Shown here in pieces: positions 16,884-26,450 of a DNA stretch of 64,000 nt. This stretch comes from Tardiphaga robiniae (GTDB lineage Bacteria; Pseudomonadota; Alphaproteobacteria; Rhizobiales; Xanthobacteraceae). Location: NCBI RefSeq assembly GCF_001618955.1, contig NZ_LVYV01000045.1, positions 62,001 to 126,000 on the forward strand, read 5' to 3'. Position 1 is the stretch's first letter, and the number at the start of each line of letters is the position of its first letter. The translations under genes were made by a program, and so were the position numbers. The notes beneath the pieces are model-generated. The model saw only the letters and a list, made by a program, of their open reading frames with translations. It had not been told where the DNA came from and made no database searches.

Positions 16884-19109
16884 TTATTGGATTCTGACCA
16901 CAACTGTGTCTGCGGTGCCCATGGCGTCCATGACCGTCAGCCGGACGAAACCCGGACCAGGCGGATCGACCAGCCGCTGGCGCCGGCTGTCGAGTTCCCC
17001 GGCGGCCATGCCGTTGACCAGAACGGTCATGGGCAGCACCCCGCCGGCCACCTTGACCGGCACTGCCGAAAGCTGCCCCTCGCCGCCACTGGCATCGATC
17101 CGGGAACCGTTCAGCGGGAACTGGATGTGCAGGGCCTGATCGCTGCCTGTCCGGATCAACTCGCCGACCGGGCGGAACCGACGCAGCGGCAGCGGCAATT
17201 TTGCATTACTGGCCATCAGCACGCCCTTGGGCGCCTTCGGCAACGGAGCCGGCAGCTTGCCGGTCCGGGCAAAGGCATCGAACAGGATCGGAGCCGCGGC
17301 CGTGCGACCGACCAGGCCGGGCACCGGCGCGCCATCGGGCCGGCCGACCCAGACGCCGATGGTCATCCGTCCGTCGAAACCGACCGACCAAGCGTCGCGA
17401 TAGCCGTAGCTGGTGCCGGTCTTGAAGGCGATCCGGTTATGCGCGGCATTCTCCGGCGGCGGCGTGCCGATCAGGACATTGCCAACCTGCCAGGCTGCGA
17501 CCGGGTCCATCAGCCGCAACGACTCGCGATCGTCGCCGCCATTGGCCTGCATGATCTCCCGCAGCGGCTTCGAACTGCCGAGCCGCGCCACGCCCGTATA
17601 GAGCTGGACGAGGTCCTGCAGCGTAATGCCGACGCCGCCGAGACCCATGGCGAGACCGGGTGCCTCACCCGGCGGCAGCACCAGATTGCCGCCCGCCTGT
17701 TTGAGCCGTGACGACAACCGCGACGCGCCAACACGATCCAACAGCGCAATAGCCGGCACATTCAGTGAGAGCTGCAGCGCCTTGCGCACCGGCACGGTGC
17801 CCTGAAAGCTCATGTCGAAATTTTCGGGCGCGTAACTGCCGAAGCGCACCGGCCGATCCTCGATCAGGCTTTCCGGATGCACGAAGCCATCTTCAAAGGC
17901 GAGGCCGTAGATAAACGGCTTCAGCGTCGAACCGGGCGAGCGCACCGCGCGGGTCATGTCGACCTGCCCGGCGCGGCGATCGTCGAAATAATCGGGCGAT
18001 CCGACATGGGCGAGCACGTCGCCGCTCTCGTTATCGACAGCGATGAGGCCGATGGAGATATTGTTGCCCAGCGTCGCCGCGCGATCACGCGCGAGGCCTT
18101 CAAGCGCACGCTGGATACCCGCATCGAGCGCGAGCCTGATAATCGAGCGATCCTTGTGCAGTGATGTCGCCTGATCCGCCGAATGCGGCGCCAGGATCGG
18201 CATCGGCTTGCGCAGCTTTGGCACGCTGACGGATTTCGCCTGCATGGCATCGGCAGCCGACACCCTGCCCTCGCCGACCATACGTTCGAGCACGCGGTCG
18301 CGCGCCACGCGGGCATTGCCGGGATGGCGATCAAGCCGGCGGTGTTCCGGCGATTGCGGCAGCGCTACGAGCAATGCAGATTCCGCCAGCGACAGCCGTT
18401 TGGGCTCCTTGCCGAAATAGGCGATCGACGCGGCGCGAAGACCTTCGAGATTGCCGCCGAACGGCGCCAGCGCCAGATAGAGATCGAGGATCTGATCCTT
18501 GCTCATCTGCCGCTCGATCTGCAGCGCTCGGACGGCTTGTCTGATCTTCGCCGATATCGAGCGTTGCTGCCGCGGTTCGATCAGCCGTGCGAGTTGCATG
18601 GTGATGGTCGAGCCGCCCGACACGATCTCGCCCCGCGTCACGAGTTGAAGCGCGGCGCGGGCGAGCGCCAGCGGATCGACGCCATGATGGCTGTAGAAGC
18701 GCTTGTCTTCATAGCCCAGCAGTATGTTGAGATAGCCCGAGTCGACGGATGTCTTCGCGTCGACCGGCAACCGCCAGCGTCCATCGGTCATGGCATAGGC
18801 GCGCAGGAGTTTGCCGTTGCGGTCGATGACGGTGGTTGAGATCTTGCGGGCCTGTTCGAGCGGAAGCGGACCAAGGGAGGCCATCCATGCGGCGATGGTT
18901 GCACCACTCAGGACCACAAAAGCGGACACAGTAACGGCGACCTTCCGCAAGCAGGACCACCCCCTCCCATTCACGCTCCGCCCTCTCCCTACGTCATGGC
19001 TGGGTTGGACCCGGCCATCCACCTTTGCATCACCCGCGGCGTTCAAGATGGATCCCCGGGGCAAGCCCGGGGATGACGGAGTGTGTGGTGTGGAGGCCAC
19101 CTCGCTCAT
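16884..19109 (-). CDS. pbpC: Penicillin-binding protein 1C (bifunctional peptidoglycan synthase)
   Basis: Class A PBP of 741 residues. After a membrane helix at about 57-78 comes the GT51 transglycosylase (catalytic E134 in YEDKRFYSHHGVDP, and GGSTITMQLAR 165-175), then the transpeptidase with S394-xx-K397, SLN 448-450 and KTG 563-565, and a C-terminal BiPBP_C domain. It overlaps the upstream alpha-2-macroglobulin gene by four bases (ATGA), the standard pbpC-yfhM pairing. Oddity: residues about 12-39 are encoded by a palindromic repeat (18996-19074), so the N-terminus is recent and the ancestral start may lie downstream. Confidence 0.93.
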   Translation of the reverse strand: MSEVASTPHTPSSPGLPRGSILNAAGDAKVDGRVQPSHDVGRGRSVNGRGWSCLRKVAVTVSAFVVLSGATIAAWMASLGPLPLEQARKISTTVIDRNGKLLRAYAMTDGRWRLPVDAKTSVDSGYLNILLGYEDKRFYSHHGVDPLALARAALQLVTRGEIVSGGSTITMQLARLIEPRQQRSISAKIRQAVRALQIERQMSKDQILDLYLALAPFGGNLEGLRAASIAYFGKEPKRLSLAESALLVALPQSPEHRRLDRHPGNARVARDRVLERMVGEGRVSAADAMQAKSVSVPKLRKPMPILAPHSADQATSLHKDRSIIRLALDAGIQRALEGLARDRAATLGNNISIGLIAVDNESGDVLAHVGSPDYFDDRRAGQVDMTRAVRSPGSTLKPFIYGLAFEDGFVHPESLIEDRPVRFGSYAPENFDMSFQGTVPVRKALQLSLNVPAIALLDRVGASRLSSRLKQAGGNLVLPPGEAPGLAMGLGGVGITLQDLVQLYTGVARLGSSKPLREIMQANGGDDRESLRLMDPVAAWQVGNVLIGTPPPENAAHNRIAFKTGTSYGYRDAWSVGFDGRMTIGVWVGRPDGAPVPGLVGRTAAAPILFDAFARTGKLPAPLPKAPKGVLMASNAKLPLPLRRFRPVGELIRTGSDQALHIQFPLNGSRIDASGGEGQLSAVPVKVAGGVLPMTVLVNGMAAGELDSRRQRLVDPPGPGFVRLTVMDAMGTADTVVVRIQ
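18996..19074. repeat. Composite palindromic (REP-like) element inside the 5' end of pbpC
   Basis: Two palindromes about 35 bases apart: ATGGCTGGGT (18996-19005) with ACCCGGCCAT (19009-19018), one G-T mismatch; and ATCCCCGGG (19052-19060) with CCCGGGGAT (19066-19074), perfect. Elements of this wording are common between genes in Bradyrhizobiaceae. Here it is read in frame as part of pbpC. Confidence 0.75.
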
Positions 19110-22100
19110 TTCGCTTTCGCGACCTCGATCGAGCCCGTACCCGTCCGTCCGTAGCGCGACGGATTATACATGTCCTCCACATAGGCCTGCGGCAGCACGT
19201 ATTTCCCGGGCGACACCGCGCGAACAATATAGGCGACCGTGAACACCGCCTTGTCGTCGCTCTTCCGGTCGATCGCCGCCGTGAAGCGGTCATCGCGGAA
19301 TTCGGTGTTCTCGGGTTCTTCGCCATCCTCGATCCAGTCCAGCGTGCCGCTGTCACCCGACGACACCAAATGCGGATTGTCGATCTCGAAACCAGCCGGG
19401 AGATAGTCGGCCACCATGATGTGCCCGTATTCCGGCTTGGCCTCGGTGATCTTCAGCACCACGGCAAAGCGATCGTTCTGCTTAGCCTTGGTGACGTCTG
19501 CGGGCTTGCCGTCGAGCGTGAAGTAATTGCGCTCGATCTTGAAGCCGTTGGATGCCGCCGGCTCCGGCGTGATCGGCGAACCGGACACCGAGACGACCGC
19601 CTGCACCGGCGTATCGCCAGTGTTGGTGATCTTGATCGGCTGCCCGGACATCTCCGCTGCCTTGTAGCTCCGATAGAGCGCGGTCTTCACCGGCGAACCG
19701 TTGACGTCCAGCGCCAGCGTATTCGCTTCCCTGGCCAGCGCACGCGACGCCAGCACCAGCCACGCATTCTCCTGCGTGGAGGTGAACGGCGTCAGGCCGC
19801 GCGCGGCCTCGACGCGCTGGACGGCCTGCGTCAGCGTTGCCCGCGGCGCATTGCCTTCACTGGCAAGCGAGACCAGTGCCGCAGCATCGCGCAACGCCGA
19901 GCCGTAATCGACGCGGCCGAACTCGATGATCGGCTTTGGCGCGAGGCTCTCAACTGCTGCCGCATAGACACGCTCGGCACGGGCCCGGTCACCGACCAGC
20001 ACCAGTGCCGCCGCCAGCTGCGACTTGGCAATCGGCGTTGCCAGGTTCTTCAGCTTGGTATCGGCGAGATAGCGCAGATCGCCGATCGGCGCGGTACCGT
20101 TCTTGGCCAGCACATAGAGGCCGTAAGCGAGATCGCGGCCGCCGTCTTTTTCCGGCTCGTCAGCATTGACGACCGAATTGCGTACGCGGTCCAGCGCTGC
20201 ACGGAACAGCACGTCCGGCACCACGAACCCCTTCTCGCGCGCGCGGGTCAGGAAGTCCGTGACATAAGCGTCCAGCCAGGCGTCGTCGCCGCCCGCCGAC
20301 CACAGGCCGAACGAACCGTTCGAGCCCTGACGCGCCAGTAGTCTGTCGATGGAGTCCTTGATGCGCTGATCGACACCGGTATCCATCGCCAGATGCGCGC
20401 CGGCCGCGAGATCGTTCACATAGAGGAGCGGCATCGCGCGGCTGGTGATCTGCTCGGAGCAGCCATAGGGATAGCGATCCAGTGCCTTCAGGATCGTTGC
20501 GGCATCCAGTGCGGTCGACAGGCTGACCGACAGCGAGACGCCGCCGGTGCCCGCCACGAGATCGGAGAACATGTCCGATGTCAGCGTCAGGCTCTCGCCC
20601 TTCGCCAGCGTGCGGATCGAGCGCCGCGCCAGAACCTGGGTGGCGGCCTTGACGTCGAGCACATAGTGCCGCGCCAGCGTCAGGCCATTCGGTCCCTTGA
20701 TATCGACATCGAACTGCGCCGTGCCGGCACCGGATGCATCGATGGCCAGCGCCATCGAGGTCCGTTGCTTGGCGGCGAGCTTGATCGTCGTAGCCGGATT
20801 TCCGGTCACCTTGACGGGCCCCGAAGTCTTCACTGCGATGGTGTAGTCACCGGCCATGCCTTCGACATTGTCGAGGTCGAAGCTCATGGTGCCCTTGTCG
20901 CCGGACAACAGGAACCGCGGCAGCGTCGCCGTCAGCACCACGGGATCGCGCACCGTGACGTCCACCGTGGCGCGGCCGAGCTTGGTCGCGGTCCAGGCCA
21001 CGGCCATCACGCGGGCGGTGCCGGCGAATTCGGGGATCTCGAATTCGATCTGCGCCGTGCCGTCGGCGGCCACGGTGACGATGCCGGAATACAGCGCCAT
21101 CGGCTTCTGCGTGGGCGGCGAGCCCTCGATCTGCGCGCCGGCGCTATCGCCGCCAGTGCGTAGCTGACCGCGGGTGCCCTGCATGCCGTCGATCAACTGC
21201 CCATAGATGTCGCGAATTTCCGACGTCATGCGGCGCTGGCCGAGATAATAGTCATCGGGCGCCGGTGGCTTGTAATTGGTCAGGTTGAGAATACCGACAT
21301 CGACCGCGGCAACGACGATCTTGGCGTCCTCACCGGGATTGAGCCCGCCGAGTTTCACCGGCAGCTTCAGCGTCGTGCTGGGCCGGATCAGCGCCGGCGG
21401 CGACAGTGCCACGTCGAGCGTGCGCGCCTTCTTGTCGATGCCGAACCACTTCAAACCGATGGCACGGCCCGGCATCCGCTTGGCGGCGGCATCGAGAGGC
21501 CGGCGCAGCGTCGCCACGATATATGCGCCCGTGCCCCAGTCCTTGCCGACCGGGATCTTGATCTGCGACTGCCCTTCCTTGACGGCGGTGTTCTGAGTCG
21601 TCAGCAGGCGGTCGCCGAGCACATTGATGGTCAAGCGGCCGGCGGTGCGGGCATTGACCGACACGGTCATGGTGTCGCCCGACAGATATTCCGGCTTGTC
21701 GATGGAGGTCTCCAGCAGGTCCGGCGTGTCGGCACTGCCGTCGGAATACCAGCCGACATCGAACTGCACCGAGGTGATCGGACCATCGGCTTCATTCGAT
21801 TTCACGTCGAGACGATAACGGCCGGGCTGCGGCTGCAGCGAGATGCGCGCGGGCGCATTGGCGGCGATGGTGAGATCGCCATCGGCCACGCGTTTGGTCG
21901 ACTTGACCGGCTCGTAATCCCAGGACGAATTCTGCCGGTACCACTGGTAGCGGGATTCCATCTTGAGCAATTCGTAACGAAGCCCGCTGCGCGCCAGCGA
22001 GGTTCCCTCCGGCGACACGACCACCACGTCGAAGGCGGCGTTATCGCCCTCGGCAACGTTCTTGTCCTTGAACAGTGGCTTGACGCCGATCATCGGCGCA

Positions 22101-24325
22101 GTAGGCGCAACCGGCAGCACGAACTTGCGCTCGACGGCGCGACCGCCGGCTTCGGTCATACGGATGAAGATCTGCGCTTCCTGCGGCCGGGTCGAGGACG
22201 GCGGCTTGGCAAGGCTGACCGGGAACGTGGCGACGCCATTAGCGTCAGCTTCGGGCAGCCCCTCGATCGGCGTGCGTTCGTTGCTGGCGCTTTCCTCGTC
22301 GGCCACGCCGAACTGGTAGCCGGCGAATCCTGGGCGGTTCGCGGCAGGGCTGACAAGCAGATCGCCTTCGAGCTGCAGGCCCGACGCGGGCGCGCCATAG
22401 AGGAAGCGACCATCCACCTTAAGTTCTACAGGAGCATTAGCTTTAATCAGCTTGTCTTTGGAAGATATGTCGAATTCAATCCGATCCGGGACGTAATCCT
22501 CGACCATGAAGGTGGTCTCGCCGATCGACGGCGCCTTCGGATCAGTAAAGGCGCGGACACGCCAGGTGCCGGTTGGGACCGCAGAGTTCAGCGGCAGCGT
22601 CAGGCTGCGACCGCCTGCGCCCTGGTCCTGCAGGACAGCGCGGCGGAACTCGACGCCATCCGGACGCTCGACGACGAGGGTCATTGGGCCCGAGGTGACG
22701 GCATTGCCCTGTCCGTCACGCAACAGCGCGGTGAGATAGACCGTCTCGCCGGAACGATAGACGCCGCGCTCGGCATAGACGAAGGCATCGGCACCGGCAG
22801 GAACCGCACGGCCCGAGACGCCACGATCCGAAAGGTCGAAGGCATTCGATTTCAGACTGAGGAATGCATAGTCGTTCTTGTCACTGGTGACCGTCAGCAA
22901 TGCAGGCGACAGACCGCCCTCGCCCTTGGCGAGCCCCGCCTCGAACAGCACATGGCCGGAGTCGTCGGTCTTCCTGGTCGCGAGAATCTCGTTGTTGCGC
23001 GCCACGAGGCGGACGTTGGCCTTGGCCAGCGGATCGGTCGAAGCGAGCGAATTGACGAAGACGTGGATGCCGTCATTGCCCGAGAAGGCGGTCAGGCCGA
23101 GGTCCGAGACAATGAACCACTGGGTCGCCAGCGAGCCATCGTCGTCACCGCTGCCGGACCCCGGCCCCTTGGCCGCGGCGGTCATCACATAGACGCCTGG
23201 CTGCAGCTCGCCGATGGCCTGATCGACAGGGAATGCAGTGGTGACGTCGGCATTCAGCGTCGACGCCGTGGCCAGCTCGCCGGTCCAGACCTTCATGCCG
23301 CGCTCGTCGCCGAGGCTTTCGAGCTGGTATTTGCTCAGCGCCGTCTGGAAGTCGCTGCCGATGACGGTATTGATCAGGTTGCGGTCGCCGATCCGGAACA
23401 CATTGACGGTGACCGCCTGGGTATTGACCGAGACCACGGGGATGCCCTGCTGGCCTGTGCGCGGCAGCACATAGGCGCGGCCGGTGAAGCGCACGAACGG
23501 CTTGCGGTCGCGCACATAGATGTTGAACTCGGCCGATTTCGGCAGACTCTCCTTCACCGTCGACGGCAGGCCGGCGCGCAGGTTGATATTGTAGCGCTCG
23601 CCATGCTTGAGGCCTTCGACGCAGAGCTGCTTGTCCTCGGAGGTCAGTGCCGGCTTGTCGCTGCCGGCCAGCGCCAGGAACGGCGCGAAATCCACTCGCT
23701 TGGCGAGTTCTTCGGAAAACTGGAAACAGGCTCGCGGCGAGGCGGAATCCGAGTCCACTGTGTAATCGAGCAAACGGAAGCCGTGATCGTCGCGGAGCTT
23801 CTCGTATTGACCGCGCACGTCGGCGACCTCGCGCATCTCGAGCGACAGGCGCAGCGCGTCCAGCGCCGGGCGCCACAGCTTGCGTTCTTCCATGGCCCGG
23901 CCAAGCACGGCCAGCGCCTCGGCCTCCTCGCCGGCATTGCCAGCGCGCTGATAGGCGATATAGGCGGCTGTCGCGGCGCGCTCGCGCAGGAACGTCGTTT
24001 CCGAGGAGGTTGCCGGGCGGATCTGGAAGATCGTCTTGGCAAGCCGCAGCCAGTTGGCGCTGTCATCGGGCGCAATCGCCACGATCTGGCCCAGCGTCTG
24101 CAGACCGGCGCGGAAATCGGAGCGTTTGAAGGCCGCGTCCGCGTCGGTGCGCAGCGTTGCCGCGCTCTTGGCGACAGGCCCCGCCTCGCTCTTGATCTGC
24201 GCCTCGAGCTTGATCGCTGAATCCGCCAGCTCATCCCGTCGGAAAGCCTTGTCGGCCGCGTGAGCCGAGACGAGGCCGAACGCCAGCGTGGCGCAGACAG
24301 TGACGGCGCGAACCAGACCAATCAT
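19106..24325 (-). CDS. Bacterial alpha-2-macroglobulin with thioester motif (YfhM type)
   Basis: Large periplasmic protein of 1,739 residues; E. coli YfhM is about 1,650. A Sec signal peptide ends at AHA before ADKAFRRDEL, with no lipobox, unlike the lipoprotein of E. coli. MG1-type beta domains precede the bait region and the thioester motif GCSEQ, with the reactive Cys at about residue 1289, then the alpha-toroid (WLDAYVTDFLTRAREKGF). Such proteins trap attacking proteases and are thought to guard peptidoglycan repair by PBP1C, encoded next. Start at the ATG 24325, preceded by GGGGAG; a TTG two codons earlier is less likely. Confidence 0.94.
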   Translation of the reverse strand: MIGLVRAVTVCATLAFGLVSAHAADKAFRRDELADSAIKLEAQIKSEAGPVAKSAATLRTDADAAFKRSDFRAGLQTLGQIVAIAPDDSANWLRLAKTIFQIRPATSSETTFLRERAATAAYIAYQRAGNAGEEAEALAVLGRAMEERKLWRPALDALRLSLEMREVADVRGQYEKLRDDHGFRLLDYTVDSDSASPRACFQFSEELAKRVDFAPFLALAGSDKPALTSEDKQLCVEGLKHGERYNINLRAGLPSTVKESLPKSAEFNIYVRDRKPFVRFTGRAYVLPRTGQQGIPVVSVNTQAVTVNVFRIGDRNLINTVIGSDFQTALSKYQLESLGDERGMKVWTGELATASTLNADVTTAFPVDQAIGELQPGVYVMTAAAKGPGSGSGDDDGSLATQWFIVSDLGLTAFSGNDGIHVFVNSLASTDPLAKANVRLVARNNEILATRKTDDSGHVLFEAGLAKGEGGLSPALLTVTSDKNDYAFLSLKSNAFDLSDRGVSGRAVPAGADAFVYAERGVYRSGETVYLTALLRDGQGNAVTSGPMTLVVERPDGVEFRRAVLQDQGAGGRSLTLPLNSAVPTGTWRVRAFTDPKAPSIGETTFMVEDYVPDRIEFDISSKDKLIKANAPVELKVDGRFLYGAPASGLQLEGDLLVSPAANRPGFAGYQFGVADEESASNERTPIEGLPEADANGVATFPVSLAKPPSSTRPQEAQIFIRMTEAGGRAVERKFVLPVAPTAPMIGVKPLFKDKNVAEGDNAAFDVVVVSPEGTSLARSGLRYELLKMESRYQWYRQNSSWDYEPVKSTKRVADGDLTIAANAPARISLQPQPGRYRLDVKSNEADGPITSVQFDVGWYSDGSADTPDLLETSIDKPEYLSGDTMTVSVNARTAGRLTINVLGDRLLTTQNTAVKEGQSQIKIPVGKDWGTGAYIVATLRRPLDAAAKRMPGRAIGLKWFGIDKKARTLDVALSPPALIRPSTTLKLPVKLGGLNPGEDAKIVVAAVDVGILNLTNYKPPAPDDYYLGQRRMTSEIRDIYGQLIDGMQGTRGQLRTGGDSAGAQIEGSPPTQKPMALYSGIVTVAADGTAQIEFEIPEFAGTARVMAVAWTATKLGRATVDVTVRDPVVLTATLPRFLLSGDKGTMSFDLDNVEGMAGDYTIAVKTSGPVKVTGNPATTIKLAAKQRTSMALAIDASGAGTAQFDVDIKGPNGLTLARHYVLDVKAATQVLARRSIRTLAKGESLTLTSDMFSDLVAGTGGVSLSVSLSTALDAATILKALDRYPYGCSEQITSRAMPLLYVNDLAAGAHLAMDTGVDQRIKDSIDRLLARQGSNGSFGLWSAGGDDAWLDAYVTDFLTRAREKGFVVPDVLFRAALDRVRNSVVNADEPEKDGGRDLAYGLYVLAKNGTAPIGDLRYLADTKLKNLATPIAKSQLAAALVLVGDRARAERVYAAAVESLAPKPIIEFGRVDYGSALRDAAALVSLASEGNAPRATLTQAVQRVEAARGLTPFTSTQENAWLVLASRALAREANTLALDVNGSPVKTALYRSYKAAEMSGQPIKITNTGDTPVQAVVSVSGSPITPEPAASNGFKIERNYFTLDGKPADVTKAKQNDRFAVVLKITEAKPEYGHIMVADYLPAGFEIDNPHLVSSGDSGTLDWIEDGEEPENTEFRDDRFTAAIDRKSDDKAVFTVAYIVRAVSPGKYVLPQAYVEDMYNPSRYGRTGTGSIEVAKAK

Positions 24326-24832
24326 GGACAACTCCCCTGCACGGACGAATGCCGCGCGGATTCAAATGTGCGTAAGAACGGTGACGGACTCATGGCCAGC
24401 TTGTTCGCGAGTCTCTCGACCGGCGCAACGCGAGACACGACAATTGCTGGCAACATCATGTGACGAACCCGGGTAACTCAAATCGCAGCCCCACGCGCAA
24501 GCCGCGGGCATCATGGCGGCGGGCCCCGCCGAAAGCAAAGCCACCTCACCGCCGATTGGTCGCGCCTGTGTGGGAATCGGTTCGAGCACGCGCTGACGAT
24601 TTTGATGACAGATTTTCGGCCATCTGCGGGCGTGCAACCGGCCCCGTCCCACTCGTCATCGCCCCGCGCGTTTTAATCAAACGCGACACGTTAAGACTAA
24701 AAACAGCCTGCTGGGGACGACCGGAGATCACGGGTACCCAAGTCCTCCTGCTGCGGTCAGATGGGTGCGCCTTGCGGCACGGATGATCACGGCGATCACC
24801 CGACCGCTCGGCCCTTCTGGGCGCATCGCATC
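24326..24832. other. Divergent intergenic region
   Basis: About 500 bases between the alpha-2-macroglobulin gene and a small plus-strand gene. Open frames exist but show no family features or ribosome-binding sites. No promoter called. Confidence 0.4.
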
Positions 24833-25186
24833 ATGATCGAACTTCTTTTGGCGACAAGTTCACTGGCGGGCCTTGCCGTCGGACTCGTCGGCCCCGTCTG
24901 GGTCATTGTCGTGACGACCGTGCTGGTCGCTGTCCTGTCCGCCACCATCACGTGGAGCCAGGGATTTTCGGCGCTGGGCGGCGTTGCGGTCACGACGGGA
25001 TGTCTGATCGCGTGCCAGATCTCCTATATGGCCGGCCGTTTCGTGACCAGGCAATACGGCTTCCCGGAGCAGCTATTTGAGGATGACGTCGACGGCGAGC
25101 CAGGCGAGACCGGCCAGCGCGGCATCTCCAGTGACAATGGCAAGGACGGCAAACCACCATCGCGGCCCCCGCCGTCGGAGCCTTAA
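24833..25186 (+). CDS. Small membrane protein of unknown function
   Basis: 117 residues. Two or three hydrophobic helices occupy residues 1-70 (LLLATSSLAGLAVGLVGPVW, VVTTVLVAVLSATITW, GVAVTTGCLIACQISYMAG), followed by a charged, Pro/Gly-rich cytoplasmic tail ending PPSRPPPSEP. The pattern resembles short membrane proteins common next to other genes in Bradyrhizobium, but I do not recognise a family. Start chosen at the ATG 24833, where the hydrophobic part begins. Confidence 0.6.
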   Translation: MIELLLATSSLAGLAVGLVGPVWVIVVTTVLVAVLSATITWSQGFSALGGVAVTTGCLIACQISYMAGRFVTRQYGFPEQLFEDDVDGEPGETGQRGISSDNGKDGKPPSRPPPSEP

Positions 25187-25447
25187 GGGCCGCCAGTCTG
25201 CCGACGCCGAATCTGCGAGACGATCCCTGAACGGGACAGGAATCGGAGCGACGTCAAAGGCACAGACGGACGTTCGGTTTTGGGACGAAAAGCGGATCAA
25301 GTCGGCACACTTTCTGGCTGAAATCGCGGGTTCACCGCTCAATCAGCAAGAGAAAGGCCAGACTGGGGGCGCTGGCACGCAGCAGCACGGACAGCATGCA
25401 AAGCGAATGCGATACGGCGCCAAATATTTGATTTTGTGAGAAAATAC

Positions 25448-25524
25448 TGGCGATCCCAGCAGGATTCGAACCTGCAACCCACGGAGTAGAAATCCGTTAC
25501 TCTATCCAGTTGAGCTATGGGACC
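25448..25524 (-). tRNA. tRNA-Arg (anticodon TCT)
   Basis: Full cloverleaf of 77 bases including an encoded CCA. Acceptor GGTCCCA pairs with TGGGATC; the anticodon arm is ACGGA-TTTCTAC-TCCGT, giving TCT (reads AGA); the T-loop is GTTCGAATC. A second, partial copy of its 3' half lies inverted at 26826-26867. Confidence 0.96.
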
Positions 25525-26105
25525 GGCGCGTCGTCATACCATCGTCGGTATGGCTTGGACAGACCGGGCAAAATGGCGGGATTCGCGGGATGCTTTCAAG
25601 GCCTCTGATCGGCGTCCGCGTCTGGCTTGATCTGCGGTGACTCGTTTTCTCTAAGTCAAATTACAGCTGTCCCGTTTGGTCCCGACGAGTGCGCGCAAGA
25701 CGGACGCAACACGATATTCCAGAACCATTCTCTCGAAACGACGATAGTCGAGACCGCCTCAGGCATGCTGCGTAAGCAATGAGTTTGGATCGCACGTGGC
25801 ATCGCGACGAACCTGCGGCCGTCGGCAACACGGTGCGACAGTACAAGTTGCTCGATGCTTTCTTCTGCAAGCACCGCGAAGACATCGGGATGATCTTGGC
25901 GCACCTCGCGTTTGAGACGACGGCAAATGTCCGATACCTCTCAAGCATTCACCAAGTCGCTTGTGTAGTCCTGCGTCGATCACAACCATCACCGTCGGCT
26001 GCACGTTAGTAAATGGCGTCCTAGTGCAGCGCTTCGCCGGGAATGCTGAAGCGAGACCCACTTACCGGGATTAGCCAAGAACGCGTGGCGACGCTGACGA
26101 TGTCG
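25525..26105. other. Gene-poor stretch next to tRNA-Arg, possible decayed coding sequence
   Basis: About 580 bases with less GC bias than neighbouring genes. On the minus strand, 25660-26000, stretches such as REVRQDHPDVFAVLAEESIE and VIDAGLHKRLGECL read like protein but sit in different frames with stops between, which suggests a frame-shifted remnant. No family recognised. Confidence 0.3.
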
Positions 26106-26450
26106 TTAAACGCGACGGAAAGCGATAGCGCGCGAAACTGATCGAGGACGAGTTCTTATCGCGCCGCCATCATTGCCACTGTGTACTATCCATTCGCCGT
26201 TGGAAGCTTGCCCCGTTATGATCCCGACATGATGTGGCCAGACCACAACTACTCCAATGCCCGGGCCTCCGGCGCTCGAACCAACGCGCGCCCATTCGCG
26301 AGCACGAGCAAGACGTCGATCGGATTGGTGAAGGTATTTGCTGAGATATGTCCCACACCACGCGTGCGCTCGGTGATGACTTCCCTTGCGGGCTTCAGCC
26401 TGTGATGCAAAGCAGATAATCGCACAAGCAAGCAATGCGCTTTTCGACAT
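26106..26450 (-). CDS. Secreted CHAP/NlpC-like small protein
   Basis: 114 residues. Signal peptide of about 20 residues ends QAEA, then a short CHAP-like core: WCG with Cys at 32 and PHHVGIITG with His at about 73-74, the Cys-His pair used by cell-wall amidases and endopeptidases. Proteins of this form (signal, His-rich patch, WCG, HHVG, SGNDG near the end) are frequent in Bradyrhizobium and have no proven function. GGAG lies seven bases before the ATG at 26450. A GGAAC-N16-AGTT sequence on the minus strand starts at 26524. Confidence 0.7.
   Translation of the reverse strand: MSKSALLACAIICFASQAEARKGSHHRAHAWCGTYLSKYLHQSDRRLARAREWARVGSSAGGPGIGVVVVWPHHVGIITGQASNGEWIVHSGNDGGAIRTRPRSVSRAIAFRRV

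Noticed and set aside
19025-24220. Long plus-strand open frames of more than 400 codons opposite the alpha-2-macroglobulin gene
   Set aside because: They mirror the codon structure of a GC-rich gene on the other strand, have no family motifs and no ribosome-binding sites.
25660-26060. Intact gene next to tRNA-Arg
   Set aside because: Protein-like text is split over frames with stops; at best a pseudogene, so only noted as a gene-poor stretch.
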